A stretch of DNA of 49,296 nt, taken from assembly GCA_019359725.1 (NCBI GenBank), contig JAHHGR010000029.1, positions 1-49,296 of the forward strand. Reading direction: 5' to 3'. The translations under genes and the position numbers were made by a program. Origin of the DNA: Aphanocapsa lilacina HA4352-LM1. Its GTDB lineage: Bacteria > Cyanobacteriota > Cyanobacteriia > Gloeobacterales > Gloeobacteraceae. A model generated the notes under the pieces. That model did not search any database. It was not told where the DNA came from and saw nothing but the letters and a program-made list of their open reading frames with translations. Positions 24,897-34,451 of the stretch are shown in pieces (positions within the stretch are counted from its first letter, which is position 1; every line of letters starts with the position of its first letter).

Positions 24897-27800
24897 ATGA
24901 TCGATCCCAATTGGTTTGCAGACGAATTGATGCGCGAACACGATGCTTGCGGCGTCGGCTTTTTGGCCGACAGCCGCGGTCGAGCCAGCCACGATCTGAT
25001 CGCCCGGGCGCTCGAGGCGGTTACCTGTTTGGAGCACCGGGGCGGCTGCGGCGCCGACCGCGACTCCGGCGACGGCGCCGGCCTGCTCAGTGCGATCCCC
25101 TGGGCGATCGTCGACGCCTGGTGCGCCGAATCCGCTCTGGCCGCTCCCGACCCCAACCGGCGGGCGGTGGGCATGCTCTTTTTGCCGCGCGACGCGCAAG
25201 CCCAGGAGCGCTGCCGGGCGATTGTCACCGAGCGCTTCGCAGCCGAAGGTTTTCGGGTGGTTGGTTGGCGGACGGTTCCCGTCCGCCCCGAGTACCTGGG
25301 TCTGCAGGCGGCCTCGACCCGGCCGGAAATTGTGCAGGTGATCCTCGAATCCGACGAGCCCTGTTTGCCCACCGAGCGGGAGCGCAGGCTGTACCTGGCG
25401 CGCAAAGCCATCCGTTCGAGTATCGACAAAACCTTTGCCCGGGAGGTGGCGCGCGATTTTCACTTCACTTCGCTCTCGTGCCGGACGATTGTCTACAAGG
25501 GCATGGTGCGATCGGAGGTGCTTGGACGCTTCTACGAAGATCTGCTGGATGAGCGCTTCGAGAGCCCTTTTGTCCTTTACCACCGCCGTTTCTCGACCAA
25601 CACCTTTCCGCGCTGGCCGCTCGCGCAACCGCTGAGACTGCTCGGACACAACGGCGAGATCAACACGGTCCTGGGCAACCGCAACTGGATGAGCGCGCGC
25701 GAGCCGGACTTAACCAGCGAACTGTGGGGCGGGCGCATCGAGAAGCTCAAGCCCATTCTGGAGTTGGAAGGTTCCGACTCGGCTTCCCTCGACAATGCCT
25801 TTGAACTGTTGGTCCGTTCGGGCCGCGACCCGCTGCATTCGATGATGATGCTGGTGCCGGAGGCCTACGGCAACCAGCCGGCGCTTGCCGACTTCCCGGA
25901 GGTGGCCGGCTTCTATCAGTACTATGGCCCGCTGCAGGAATCCTGGGATGGCCCGGCGCTGGTGGTCTTCTCCGATGGGGTGCAGGTGGGGGCGACCCTC
26001 GATCGCAATGGCCTCAGGCCCGCCCGCTACGCGATCACCGACGACGGCCTGGTGCTCGTCGCTTCAGAGGCCGGGGTGGTCGATCTGCCCCTCGAACGGG
26101 TGCTCGAAAAGGGGCGCCTCGGCCCCGGCCAAATGATCGCCGTCGATCTCGAATCGGGCGAAATTCTCAAAAACTGGGACATCAAACAAAAAGTGAGCCG
26201 ACGGCAGCCCTACCGCGCGTGGGTGACCCGTCACCGGCAAACCCTCGAAACCCAGCCCTACCTGGACGGCCCGCAGCTCGACACCCACGATTTGCTGGTC
26301 CGCCAGCGCGCCACCGGCTACACCCTTGAAGATGTCGAGCGCATTATTTTGCCCATGGCCCAGGCGGGTAAAGAGCCGGTGATGTCGATGGGCGACGACA
26401 CGCCCCTCGCGGTGCTCTCCCAGAAGGAGCGGCTTTTGTACGATTACTTCAAGCAGCGCTTCGCCCAGGTGACCAACCCACCCATCGACCCCATCCGCGA
26501 AGGGCTGGTGATGTCGCTGGAGATGTACCTGGGGCCGCGCGGCAGCTGGCTTGAAGAAAAACCCGAATTTGCCCGGCTGTTGCGGCTCACCAGCCCGATT
26601 CTCAACGAAAACCAACTGGCCGCGCTGCGCTCGCTCGATGCACCGTTCAATTCCCAGATGCTCGAAGTGGTCTTCGCACTCGACGAAGGTGCCGAAGCGC
26701 TCGAAAAGCGTCTGGAAGGGCTGTGCGCCGAGGCCGAGCAGGCAGTGCGCTCGGGCGCGAGCGTCCTGATTTTGAGCGATCGCGCCCTTGGCGGCGAGCG
26801 GGCCACCCTGCCGCCGCTTCTGGCCGTGGGGGCCATCCACCATCACCTGATTGCCGTCGGCCTGCGGTTGCGCGCGTCGCTGGTGGTCGAGACCGCCCAG
26901 TGCTGGAGTACCCATCACTTTGCCTGTCTATTCGGCTACGGTGCCAGCGCGGTCTGTCCCTACCTGGCCTTCGAAACGATTCGCAACTGGTGGGCGGCCC
27001 CTACCACCCGCGAACTGGTGCGCAACGGCAAAATCGAAGATCAAAGCGTCACCCGGCTGCAGCAAAATTACGTCTCCTCCGTCGAGGCGGGCATTCTCAA
27101 GATCCTCTCCAAGATGGGCATTTCGCTGCTAAGCAGCTACTCGGGCGCCCAGATCTTCGAAGCGATCGGCATCGGCGCTCCGGTAATCGACACAGCCTTC
27201 TGCGGCACTATCTCCCGGGTGGGCGGCATGGGTTTTGCCGACATCGCCCGCGAGGCGCTGCAGTTTCACATCGCCGCCTATCCGGAGGTCTCCGCCCAGA
27301 AATTGCTCAACTACGGCCTGATTACCTACCGGCCGGGGGGCGAATTTCACATCAACAACCCAAAGATGGTCAAGGCGCTGCACGCTGCGATCAAACTGCC
27401 CGAGCGCGCCGGGGCCGAGCGCGAACAGCTCTACGGCGATTACATCGATCAGATCCGCTCCCGTCCGCCCGCTGCGCTGCGCGATTTGCTCGAATTTAAA
27501 AGCGACCGCTCCCCGATCGCCCTCGAAGCGGTCGAATCCGTCGAAACCATCCTGCACCGCTTCTGCACCGGGGGCATGTCCCTGGGAGCCCTCGGGCGCG
27601 AAGCCCACGAGGTGCTCGCCGTCGCCATGAACCGCATCGGCGGTAAATCCAATTCTGGCGAAGGGGGCGAAGACCCGGTCCGCTTCAAGCCGCTCACGGA
27701 CGTCCTGCCCGACACCACCTCCCCGTCGCTGCCGGGCATCCTGGGCCTGCGCAATGGCGATTCGGCCAGTTCCGCCATCAAACAGGTGGCGAGCGGTCGC

Positions 27801-29501
27801 TTTGGCGTCACCCCCGAGTACCTGGTGAGCGCCCGCCAACTGGAGATCAAGATCGCTCAGGGAGCCAAGCCCGGCGAAGGCGGCCAACTGCCCGGCCACA
27901 AAGTTGATCACTACATCGCCACGCTGCGCCGCTCGAAACCGGGCGTCCCGCTCATCTCCCCCCCACCCCACCACGACATCTACTCGATCGAAGACCTTGC
28001 CCAGCTAATCTTTGATCTGCACCAGATCAACCCCGAGGCGTTCGTCTCGGTGAAGCTGGTGGCCGAAGTGGGTATCGGCACGATCGCCGCCGGTGTGGCC
28101 AAGGCAAACGCCGATGTCATCCAAATTTCAGGCCACGAGGGCGGCACGGGCGCTTCCCCGCTCAGTTCGATCAAGCACGCGGGGGTGCCCTGGGAACTGG
28201 GGCTCACCGAAGTGCATCAGGTGCTGCTTGCCAACCAGTTGCGCGACCGGGTGACCCTGCGCGTGGATGGGGGCCTGCGCACCGGCTATGAAGTGGTGCA
28301 GGCGGCGATGCTGGGTGCTGAGGAATACGGCTTCGGCTCGATCGCCATGATCGCCGAGGGGTGCATTATGGCCCGCGTCTGCCACCTCAATACCTGCCCC
28401 AAGGGTGTTGCCACCCAGAACCCCGAGTTGCGCCGCCGCTTCGACGGCCTACCGGAACACGTCGTCAATTTCTTCTGGTTTATCGCCGAAGAGGTGCGCT
28501 CGCTCCTCGCCTCCCTCGGTTACCGGAGTCTGGAGGAAGTGATGGGCCGGGTGGACCTGCTTGCCCAGCGCGAGGTGCCTCTCGCCAAGACTGTGCGGCT
28601 GGATCTGACCAGCCTGCTGGGCGGTCTGGACCATACCGGTCGCGACTGGCTTGCCCATAGCGAGTGTGCCCACGGCAACGGGCCGGTGTTGGACGATCTG
28701 ATCTTGCAAGATCCCGAAATCGAGTGGGCCATCGCCCACCACGCTCAGGCCCACAAGTTCTTCCCCGTGCTCAACACCGACCGATCGGTAGGAGCGCGCG
28801 TGAGCGGCCGGATCGCCGGACTGTACGGCGACAGGGGCTTTGGGGGCGAACTGGTGCTGGTCTTTAGCGGCTCAGCGGGCCAGAGCTTTGGTGCCTTCAA
28901 TCTGCAGGGGATGACCCTGGTGCTCACTGGGGAGGCCAACGACTACGTGGGCAAGGGCATGAACGGCGGTGAAATTCTGATTCGGCCCTTTGCAGGCGCC
29001 CGCTACGAACCCCACCGCAACGTGATCATCGGCAACACCTGTCTGTACGGGGCGACGGGCGGGGCGCTGTTTGCCAACGGTCAGGCGGGCGAGCGCTTTG
29101 CGGTGCGCAACTCGCTGGCAACCGCCGTCGTCGAAGGCTGCGGCGATCACGGCTGCGAGTACATGACGGGTGGTGTGGTCGTTGTACTCGGCCCGGTGGG
29201 CCGTAACTTCGGGGCGGGCATGACCGGCGGCATCGCCTATGTGTTCGACGCCGACGACAGCCTGCGCGCCCACGTCAACCTCGACAGCGACAAAGTGCTG
29301 CAGCGCGTCCCCCGAGGTGCGGGCGAAGCCCAACTGCTTAGCCTCATCCAGGACCACTACCGTAAGACCGACAGCGATCTGGCCCGACGGATCCTGGAGA
29401 ATTGGGAGTCACATTTGCCTTTGTTCTGGCAGGTTGTGCCCCCTTCTGAAAAAGATTCCCCCGTCGCCCGCAGCGAATCGATCCTCACTCCAGCCGAGTA
29501 A
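24897..29501 (+). CDS. gltB: Glutamate synthase large subunit, probably ferredoxin-dependent (Fd-GOGAT)
   Basis: 1534 residues from ATG. A 17-residue propeptide precedes CGVGF; Cys18 would become the N-terminal nucleophile of the class II glutamine amidotransferase domain (to about 430). A central domain follows, then the FMN-binding synthase barrel with the 3Fe-4S ligands C1156, C1162 and C1167 (CIMARVCHLNTC). The C-terminal beta-helix (GXG repeats such as GGEILIRPF and GGVVVVLGPVGRNFGAGMTGG) ends near 1480. It converts glutamine plus 2-oxoglutarate to two glutamates. The lack of a neighbouring gltD and the single-chain size favour the ferredoxin enzyme (GlsF), but the diagnostic insertion was not checked. 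Confidence 0.95.
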   Translation: MIDPNWFADELMREHDACGVGFLADSRGRASHDLIARALEAVTCLEHRGGCGADRDSGDGAGLLSAIPWAIVDAWCAESALAAPDPNRRAVGMLFLPRDAQAQERCRAIVTERFAAEGFRVVGWRTVPVRPEYLGLQAASTRPEIVQVILESDEPCLPTERERRLYLARKAIRSSIDKTFAREVARDFHFTSLSCRTIVYKGMVRSEVLGRFYEDLLDERFESPFVLYHRRFSTNTFPRWPLAQPLRLLGHNGEINTVLGNRNWMSAREPDLTSELWGGRIEKLKPILELEGSDSASLDNAFELLVRSGRDPLHSMMMLVPEAYGNQPALADFPEVAGFYQYYGPLQESWDGPALVVFSDGVQVGATLDRNGLRPARYAITDDGLVLVASEAGVVDLPLERVLEKGRLGPGQMIAVDLESGEILKNWDIKQKVSRRQPYRAWVTRHRQTLETQPYLDGPQLDTHDLLVRQRATGYTLEDVERIILPMAQAGKEPVMSMGDDTPLAVLSQKERLLYDYFKQRFAQVTNPPIDPIREGLVMSLEMYLGPRGSWLEEKPEFARLLRLTSPILNENQLAALRSLDAPFNSQMLEVVFALDEGAEALEKRLEGLCAEAEQAVRSGASVLILSDRALGGERATLPPLLAVGAIHHHLIAVGLRLRASLVVETAQCWSTHHFACLFGYGASAVCPYLAFETIRNWWAAPTTRELVRNGKIEDQSVTRLQQNYVSSVEAGILKILSKMGISLLSSYSGAQIFEAIGIGAPVIDTAFCGTISRVGGMGFADIAREALQFHIAAYPEVSAQKLLNYGLITYRPGGEFHINNPKMVKALHAAIKLPERAGAEREQLYGDYIDQIRSRPPAALRDLLEFKSDRSPIALEAVESVETILHRFCTGGMSLGALGREAHEVLAVAMNRIGGKSNSGEGGEDPVRFKPLTDVLPDTTSPSLPGILGLRNGDSASSAIKQVASGRFGVTPEYLVSARQLEIKIAQGAKPGEGGQLPGHKVDHYIATLRRSKPGVPLISPPPHHDIYSIEDLAQLIFDLHQINPEAFVSVKLVAEVGIGTIAAGVAKANADVIQISGHEGGTGASPLSSIKHAGVPWELGLTEVHQVLLANQLRDRVTLRVDGGLRTGYEVVQAAMLGAEEYGFGSIAMIAEGCIMARVCHLNTCPKGVATQNPELRRRFDGLPEHVVNFFWFIAEEVRSLLASLGYRSLEEVMGRVDLLAQREVPLAKTVRLDLTSLLGGLDHTGRDWLAHSECAHGNGPVLDDLILQDPEIEWAIAHHAQAHKFFPVLNTDRSVGARVSGRIAGLYGDRGFGGELVLVFSGSAGQSFGAFNLQGMTLVLTGEANDYVGKGMNGGEILIRPFAGARYEPHRNVIIGNTCLYGATGGALFANGQAGERFAVRNSLATAVVEGCGDHGCEYMTGGVVVVLGPVGRNFGAGMTGGIAYVFDADDSLRAHVNLDSDKVLQRVPRGAGEAQLLSLIQDHYRKTDSDLARRILENWESHLPLFWQVVPPSEKDSPVARSESILTPAE

Positions 29502-30129
29502 AGCCAGCGCGTACAAGATAAAACCCACCTATACTCGGGGCAATCCTTCCCGGTCGGCAGACGATATTGTGCCAACCCAACTCGCCTGCCCGGCGGACGC
29601 CGGCAAGCGGCGACGACAACAGGTGCGGCTGTGGACGCTTGCCGCCGCCCACAAGGGCGATCCGCGCTCGGTCGAAGGCCGTAAACTCTACAGCCACACC
29701 GCCAAGGTCAACAGTGTCGACCTCCGTACCCGGTCGTCGGCGACGTGCCCCAGCACTATCCCGAGGACAGGCCAATACAGCGCGCTCAGCGGCTGCAGCT
29801 GCCAGGGCCACCCCACCCGTCGAGATCGTCCCTAGACCGAAACCGCCGGCCCCTGTGCTCAGGCCACCGGAGATCGTCTTTTTGCGCATCGACGGCAAGC
29901 CGGCCCCGGCCAACTACCCAGTCGAGATCCACAACCCCAAAAAACCCGCCAAGCACCTGACCATCGGCTGGCAGGTCACAGGCGAAAAGCTCAACGCCGA
30001 ATCGCTGCCGGCCCCGGGAACGGTGTCACTTTCCTCAGCCTCAAAGCGGCCAACCCGGCTGGAGCGGTCGTCCGCTCGGTGACGCCGCAGCCGGTGGTGT
30101 CGCCATTTCAAACCCCAGGAGGTCAAACT
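29502..30129 (+). pseudogene. Decayed, frameshifted coding stretch upstream of the FHA gene
   Basis: No intact gene, but coding-like text shifts between frames. At about 29620-29710 it reads VRLWTLAA, then LYSHTAKVNSVDL, which resembles one WD40 blade. At about 29860-30030, in another frame, it reads PPEIVFLRIDGKPAPANYPV and LTIGWQVTGEKLNAE. At about 30035-30125, after a shift, SLKAANPAGAVVRSVTP runs on in frame into the FHA gene without a stop. I read it as a degraded protein, perhaps of WD40/FHA-associated type, with at least two frameshifts. The identity is weak; sequencing errors could give the same picture. Confidence 0.35.
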
Positions 30130-30702
30130 ATGACGATCCTGTGCCCCGAATGCGGCACCCAGAACCCTGAAGGCACGACCTACTGCATCGAGTGCGGCGC
30201 CGATCTCGCCCAGGCGACGGCCCAACCGGCCGGCCCGGGCGAACCGTCTTTGTCCCCATCCCCGGAGGTTTCTATGACGTCTTCTTCAGAACCGCTGCGT
30301 CCTGCCGCCGAGCTGAACGGTGCCGCCAACGCGCGCATCGCTTCTCCGGCAACCTATCTGCAGTTGGAGCGGGCCGTGCTCGTTCACCTTGCCACGGGCG
30401 AGCGCTTCGAAGTGCCGGTCACCCAGTCCTCGGCGGTGATCGGCAAACCCAACGACGAAGTGAATGTCGATATCGACGTGTCCCACCTGGCGGGCGCCGA
30501 CATCGTCTCGCGCATCCACGCGCTGGTGCGCGAGGAGGAGGGCGATTTTTATCTGGAGGATGCCGGCAGCAGCAACGGCACTTTCCTCAACGGCGAAGCG
30601 CTCAAACCCGGCGCCCGCTTCCGGCGCAAACTCCAACCGGGTGACACGCTGGCGCTCGGCAAAAACGAAAAGATCGCCTTTCGCTTCGAGATCACCGAGT
30701 AG
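30130..30702 (+). CDS. Zinc-ribbon plus FHA-domain protein
   Basis: 190 residues from an ATG with GGAGGT upstream. Residues 1-25 form a zinc ribbon (CPECG...CIECG; Cys5, Cys8, Cys19 and Cys22). A Pro/Ser-rich linker follows to about residue 75. The C-terminal 100 residues are an FHA domain: SSAVIGK, DIDVSHL, VSRIHALVREEEGDFYLED, then the phosphothreonine-binding SSNGTFLNG loop. FHA domains bind phosphothreonine peptides, so it probably reads out Ser/Thr kinase signalling. The frame is open upstream (GTG at 30079) into the decayed region, which hints that it was once part of, or fused to, a larger protein. Confidence 0.85.
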   Translation: MTILCPECGTQNPEGTTYCIECGADLAQATAQPAGPGEPSLSPSPEVSMTSSSEPLRPAAELNGAANARIASPATYLQLERAVLVHLATGERFEVPVTQSSAVIGKPNDEVNVDIDVSHLAGADIVSRIHALVREEEGDFYLEDAGSSNGTFLNGEALKPGARFRRKLQPGDTLALGKNEKIAFRFEITE

Positions 30703-30769
30703 GAAAAAGTGCGGCTTCAACCTGCAATAAACCGGGCAGTGCCTGTGGCTGCTGCCTTACGATTGGGTC

Positions 30770-31750
30770 ATGGTTGACCATGACCGGCTATTCAAAGAAC
30801 TGCTCACGACGTTTTTTGTCGAATTTATCGACCTATTTTTTGAGGACGTGAGCGGCTACATCGAGCGCAACTCGATCAGCTTCCTTGACAAGGAACTGTT
30901 CACCGACGTCACTGCCGGGGAGCAGTTCGAGGTGGATATCGTAGCCAAAGTGCGCTTCCTGGATAGAGACACTTATTTTCTGGTGCACATCGAAAACCAG
31001 TCCAGCTCCGAGGCAGGCTTCGATTTTCGGATGTACCGGTACTTCGCGCGTCTGTACGAAAAATTCCGGTTGCCGGTCTACCCGATTGTCGTGTGTTCGT
31101 TCAACGAGCCCCTGCGGGCCGAACCCAACATCCACCGCGTCGAGTTTCCCGGCTTCACGGTGCTGGAGTTTCACTACCGGGTACTGCAACTGAATCGGCT
31201 CAACTGGCGCGACTATGTCAGGCAGGAGAACCCGGTGGCCAGCGCCTTGATGGCCAAAATGCGCATTGCACCCGATGAACGGCCCAGGGTCAAACTGGAG
31301 TGTTTGCGTTTGCTTGCGACACTGCAACTCGACCCCGCCCGGATGAAGATGATTTCGGGTTTCGTAGATACCTATTTGAAGTTAAGTGCTGAAGAGGTGC
31401 GCCTCTTTGCAGTGGAACTTGCTACCATCGGGCCAGGTGATCGCGAGGGCGTCGTGGATATTGTCACCAGCTGGATGGAAGAAGGAATGCTCTTAGGTCG
31501 GGAGGAAGGAATCGTCAGGGGCCGGGAGGAAGGAATCGTCAGGGGTCGGGAAGAAGGGCTGATCCAGGGTAGGCAGGAAGAGGCTTTGATCCTTGTCCAG
31601 CGTCTGCTGAATCGCCGCCTTGGGGAACTGGACACCGAAACACTCGAACGAGTGCGCACACTTTCAGTCGCCGAGCTCGAAGCGCTCAGCGAAGCTTTGC
31701 TAGATTTCCGTGAACTTGCAGATCTGCTCACCTGGCTGGCTCAGAAATAA
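30770..31750 (+). CDS. Rpn-family nuclease / DUF4351-like protein with GREEG repeats
   Basis: 326 residues. The N-terminal part MVDHDRLFKELLTTFFVEF, with VDIVAKVRFL, HIENQSS and MYRYFARLYEKF, is the PD-(D/E)XK fold of recombination-promoting nucleases (Rpn, formerly PD-(D/E)XK transposase family): Asp in VDIV, then the Glu-Asn-Gln block. Residues about 240-270 are charged tandem repeats (GREEGIVR), and the C-terminus (LLNRRLGELDTETLERVRTL and LEALSEALLDF) is DUF4351. Cyanobacteria have many copies. Roles in recombination or phage defence have been suggested for the family. Its 3' end overlaps the convergent HAD gene by ten bases. Confidence 0.85.
   Translation: MVDHDRLFKELLTTFFVEFIDLFFEDVSGYIERNSISFLDKELFTDVTAGEQFEVDIVAKVRFLDRDTYFLVHIENQSSSEAGFDFRMYRYFARLYEKFRLPVYPIVVCSFNEPLRAEPNIHRVEFPGFTVLEFHYRVLQLNRLNWRDYVRQENPVASALMAKMRIAPDERPRVKLECLRLLATLQLDPARMKMISGFVDTYLKLSAEEVRLFAVELATIGPGDREGVVDIVTSWMEEGMLLGREEGIVRGREEGIVRGREEGLIQGRQEEALILVQRLLNRRLGELDTETLERVRTLSVAELEALSEALLDFRELADLLTWLAQK
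31496..31567 (+). repeat. 24-bp in-frame tandem repeats in the Rpn-like gene
   Basis: Three 24-bp units (31496-31519, 31520-31543, 31544-31567) encode GREEGIVR, GREEGIVR and GREEGLIQ. The first two are nearly identical. In-frame units can expand or contract by slippage without breaking the gene. Confidence 0.8.
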
Positions 31751-32391
31751 TCCATCTCCAAAAGCCTGGCGAGCGAATCGATCGTGTCGGCACCGGCCGC
31801 TCCGGAGCGGTCGACTTTGCGAACCCGGATACCGGCTGCTTTGGCGCCGATCACATCCTCGGTCGAGTCGCCGATGTGGATAGCTCCGTCGGCTGAACAA
31901 CCCAGCCGCTGAAGAGCGTGGGCAAAAAGGCGCGGGTCGGGCTTGGCGTGGCCCACCTCGGTAGAGATGGCCACCACCTGAAAATAACCGCGCAGCTCAA
32001 GCGCTTCGAGAACCGGGTAAAGCCGCTCGTCGAAGTTGGAGACCACTGCGAGGACTAGACTGCGCGAGCGCAGTCCAGCGAGTACACTGACGGTCTCCGG
32101 GTAGACAAACCAGGGCTCAGCAGTAGCAAAGTGATGCCAGACCCGATCGAAGTAGGCCTCGAAGTCGGGAAAATCGGTGTCGGTAAACGTCTGGGCCACC
32201 ACGGAGCGCCACCAGGACCGCGCATCGGCCTTCGGGGGTCGACGCGCGGCAAAGGCCTTACGGAAGTGTTTTTCGATGGCTTCGGGATCGCTTATGACCC
32301 CGAAAGTCCTGGCGATGGCGCTGTAAATTTCGCCCACCGAGCCGCGCACCCCGAATAGCGTGCCCACGGCATCAAAGAGCACCGCCTTCAC
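31741..32391 (-). CDS. HAD-superfamily hydrolase
   Basis: 216 residues from a GTG at 32391 that overlaps the preceding gene's stop (GTGA). Motif I is FDAVGTLF (first Asp D7; the usual second Asp is Val-Gly-Thr shifted as DAVGT). Motif II is VVSNFDE, motif III the Lys in GHAKPDP, and motif IV IHIGDSTEDVIGAKAAG. The helical cap sits between I and II, making it a subfamily I member similar to HDHD3-type phosphatases. Motif I has Ala-Val where DxDxT normally has Asp (D-A-V-G-T), so the general acid Asp is replaced, as in some family branches. The substrate is unknown. It is translationally coupled with the gene upstream. Confidence 0.85.
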   Translation of the reverse strand: MKAVLFDAVGTLFGVRGSVGEIYSAIARTFGVISDPEAIEKHFRKAFAARRPPKADARSWWRSVVAQTFTDTDFPDFEAYFDRVWHHFATAEPWFVYPETVSVLAGLRSRSLVLAVVSNFDERLYPVLEALELRGYFQVVAISTEVGHAKPDPRLFAHALQRLGCSADGAIHIGDSTEDVIGAKAAGIRVRKVDRSGAAGADTIDSLARLLEMDYF

Positions 32392-33365
32392 TGACCGGCA
32401 CCCAGGGTACCCCGCAGCCAGGTCGCCTCCAGGGGGGCCGAGCGCACTTCAAAGATCCAACTTTCCTGGCCATCGTCACTCCTCAAAAGTGCCCAGCCGC
32501 CCTGCCACCGGCTCTCGTCCTGCAAAGCCGACAGGCCGACTTCACCGGCCAACTGGGCCACCCGCGCAAGGGGGACGGCCTGAGGAGCGGGATCTTGCAC
32601 GACGACCTGAACACTCCAGAGGCCCGCGTTCAGGCTAAGGCGCAACTGGGCGGGCCACTCGCAGCGCTCCAGAAAAGTCTGCAACAGTGCGGGCTCGATC
32701 TGGGGCACAGAGGCGGCGGGGCGAACCTGCACGATGCGCTGCCCGGCGCCCACCGGTCCGGCGGCGCGCACCGGCAGGTCCGGATAAGCCTGCGCGAGGG
32801 GAGGAACCGAGTTGATGAAATGGGTCTGCCAGAGGATGCGGGCCGCCTCGATCCAGGTCCAGAGCATCTGCCAGGTGGCCGTCCATGGGCCACCGCGCGG
32901 CGGCCGCACCTTCCAGGTGCGCGGGCGCTTTTCGATGAGCGCCTGGATCTGGGCATTATCGAGGTCGCCCAATCCGGCCGGAAGAAACTGGACCGCGCCT
33001 TGCGCATCAACTTCAAAATGTTCCGCGCGCAGGCGCAGCGCCTCAAGGCCCGCTTGCAAAAACGGCATGAACGCTTCGGCCTCCTCGTCCTCGTCCCAGT
33101 GGCCGAGTTTCGGGAAGTCCTGAATGCAGGCAATCAAAGGCTGGGTGTCGAGAGTCCATACCCGCCACTCCTCACCGCCGATGAGCGAGCGGATGGTCTC
33201 TGTGCCCTCGACCACCAGTTCGCTGTCGGGTGGTTCCTTCCAGGACCTCACCGGCCCGGGGAGGTAGAGTTTCCATTGCTCCCCCTCGCCGCGCCAGACG
33301 TTGAACTGCTCCGAGACGGCCGCCCGCGCCCAGGGTTTGTCCAGTATTTCTGCCAGTGCGAACAC
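32388..33365 (-). CDS. Hypothetical cyanobacterial protein
   Basis: 325 residues from a GTG at 33365 (MFALAEILDKPWARAAVSEQ). No motif that I recognise. It is Trp- and Pro-rich (QWKLYLPGPVRSWKEPP, then RTWKVRPPRGGPWTATWQML), without signal peptide or membrane segments. A C-terminal region (LARVAQLAGEVGLSALQDES, then WALLRSDDGQESWIFEV) looks like a compact alpha/beta domain. The stop overlaps the HAD start, so the two are cotranslated. Codon use is like the neighbours, so it is a real gene of unknown function. Confidence 0.7.
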   Translation of the reverse strand: MFALAEILDKPWARAAVSEQFNVWRGEGEQWKLYLPGPVRSWKEPPDSELVVEGTETIRSLIGGEEWRVWTLDTQPLIACIQDFPKLGHWDEDEEAEAFMPFLQAGLEALRLRAEHFEVDAQGAVQFLPAGLGDLDNAQIQALIEKRPRTWKVRPPRGGPWTATWQMLWTWIEAARILWQTHFINSVPPLAQAYPDLPVRAAGPVGAGQRIVQVRPAASVPQIEPALLQTFLERCEWPAQLRLSLNAGLWSVQVVVQDPAPQAVPLARVAQLAGEVGLSALQDESRWQGGWALLRSDDGQESWIFEVRSAPLEATWLRGTLGAGQ

Positions 33366-33437
33366 CCGTCCACTCCAGGGGTCGTATCCCTAGGCTTAAT
33401 TGTCCCACATTGCGCCCGGCGCTCAAGGGGCCAGCCG

Positions 33438-34451
33438 TCACTGGTAAAGACTGTCACACGCTTCGAGCGATAAGCGCGATTGCACCGGCAGATCGAGGGA
33501 TGAACGGAACCCCCTCGCGAAGCGGGCCACCCCAGCGCAGGCGATCATCGCCGCGTTGTCGGTACAAAAGCGCATCGGCGGGAAAACGGCCCGGTACGAT
33601 CCGGCTTGCCCGAGCCGTTCGCGCAAGCCGCGGTTGGCGGAGACGCCCCCCGCCACCACGACCGTGTCATAGCCGGTGTGGGCCAGGGCCAACTCCACCC
33701 GCTCGGCCAGGGCCTCGACCACGGTGCGCTGGAAGCTCGCGGCCAGATCCGCCCGGTCGATGGGCAGACTCTGGAGCCGGTGTTTTTCAGCCAGGCGCAG
33801 CACGGCGGTCTTCAGGCCGCTGAAGCTGGTGTCGAAAGGCGATGCGACCCGCCCCCCCGGCAGCGCAAAGGCACTTGGGTCGCCCTGCTGCGCCAATTTG
33901 TCGATCGCAGGACCGCCCGGGTAACCAAGTCCCAGTACCCGCGCTACCTTGTCGTAGGCTTCACCCACCGCGTCGTCGCGGGTGCGCCCCAGAATGCGGT
34001 AGCGGCCGTGCGCCTCGACAACCACCAAGCTGGTGTGCCCCCCCGAGACGAGCAAGCACAGAAAGGGGGGTTCCAGGGCCGGGTCGCTCAAAAAAGCTGA
34101 GTAGATGTGACCTTCGAGGTGGTGGATGCCGACCAGCGGCCTGGCGTGCACGAGGGCCAGGGTCTTGGCTGCCATCGATCCCATCAGCAACGAGCCGACC
34201 AGGCCGGGGGCACAGGTAAAGGCGACAGCGTCGATGTCGGCCCAACCCAGGCCACCCTCGCCAAAACATGCCGCAATCACCCCGCCCAATGCCTGCAAGT
34301 GTTCGCGCGAGGCAACCTCCGGCACGACACCACCGGTCAGGCGGTGCACGTCGATTTGCGAAGCGATGATCGACGCGACGACGGTCCGGCCGCGCACAAT
34401 GGCGGCGGCGCTTTCGTCACAACTGGTCTCGATGGCAAAGATGGTTGTCAC
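33438..34451 (-). CDS. tsaD: tRNA N6-adenosine threonylcarbamoyltransferase TsaD
   Basis: 337 residues, the usual length. The N-terminus IFAIETSCDESAAAIV is the ASKHA phosphate-1 region. HHLEGH supplies the two metal-binding His residues; LVSGGHTSLVVV and GLGYPGGPAIDKLA follow. With TsaB/TsaC/TsaE it transfers the threonylcarbamoyl group to A37 of ANN-decoding tRNAs. The GTG start overlaps the stop of the upstream exported-protein gene (GTGA at 34448-34451), so translation is coupled to a functionally unrelated neighbour. Confidence 0.95.
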   Translation of the reverse strand: MTTIFAIETSCDESAAAIVRGRTVVASIIASQIDVHRLTGGVVPEVASREHLQALGGVIAACFGEGGLGWADIDAVAFTCAPGLVGSLLMGSMAAKTLALVHARPLVGIHHLEGHIYSAFLSDPALEPPFLCLLVSGGHTSLVVVEAHGRYRILGRTRDDAVGEAYDKVARVLGLGYPGGPAIDKLAQQGDPSAFALPGGRVASPFDTSFSGLKTAVLRLAEKHRLQSLPIDRADLAASFQRTVVEALAERVELALAHTGYDTVVVAGGVSANRGLRERLGQAGSYRAVFPPMRFCTDNAAMIACAGVARFARGFRSSLDLPVQSRLSLEACDSLYQ

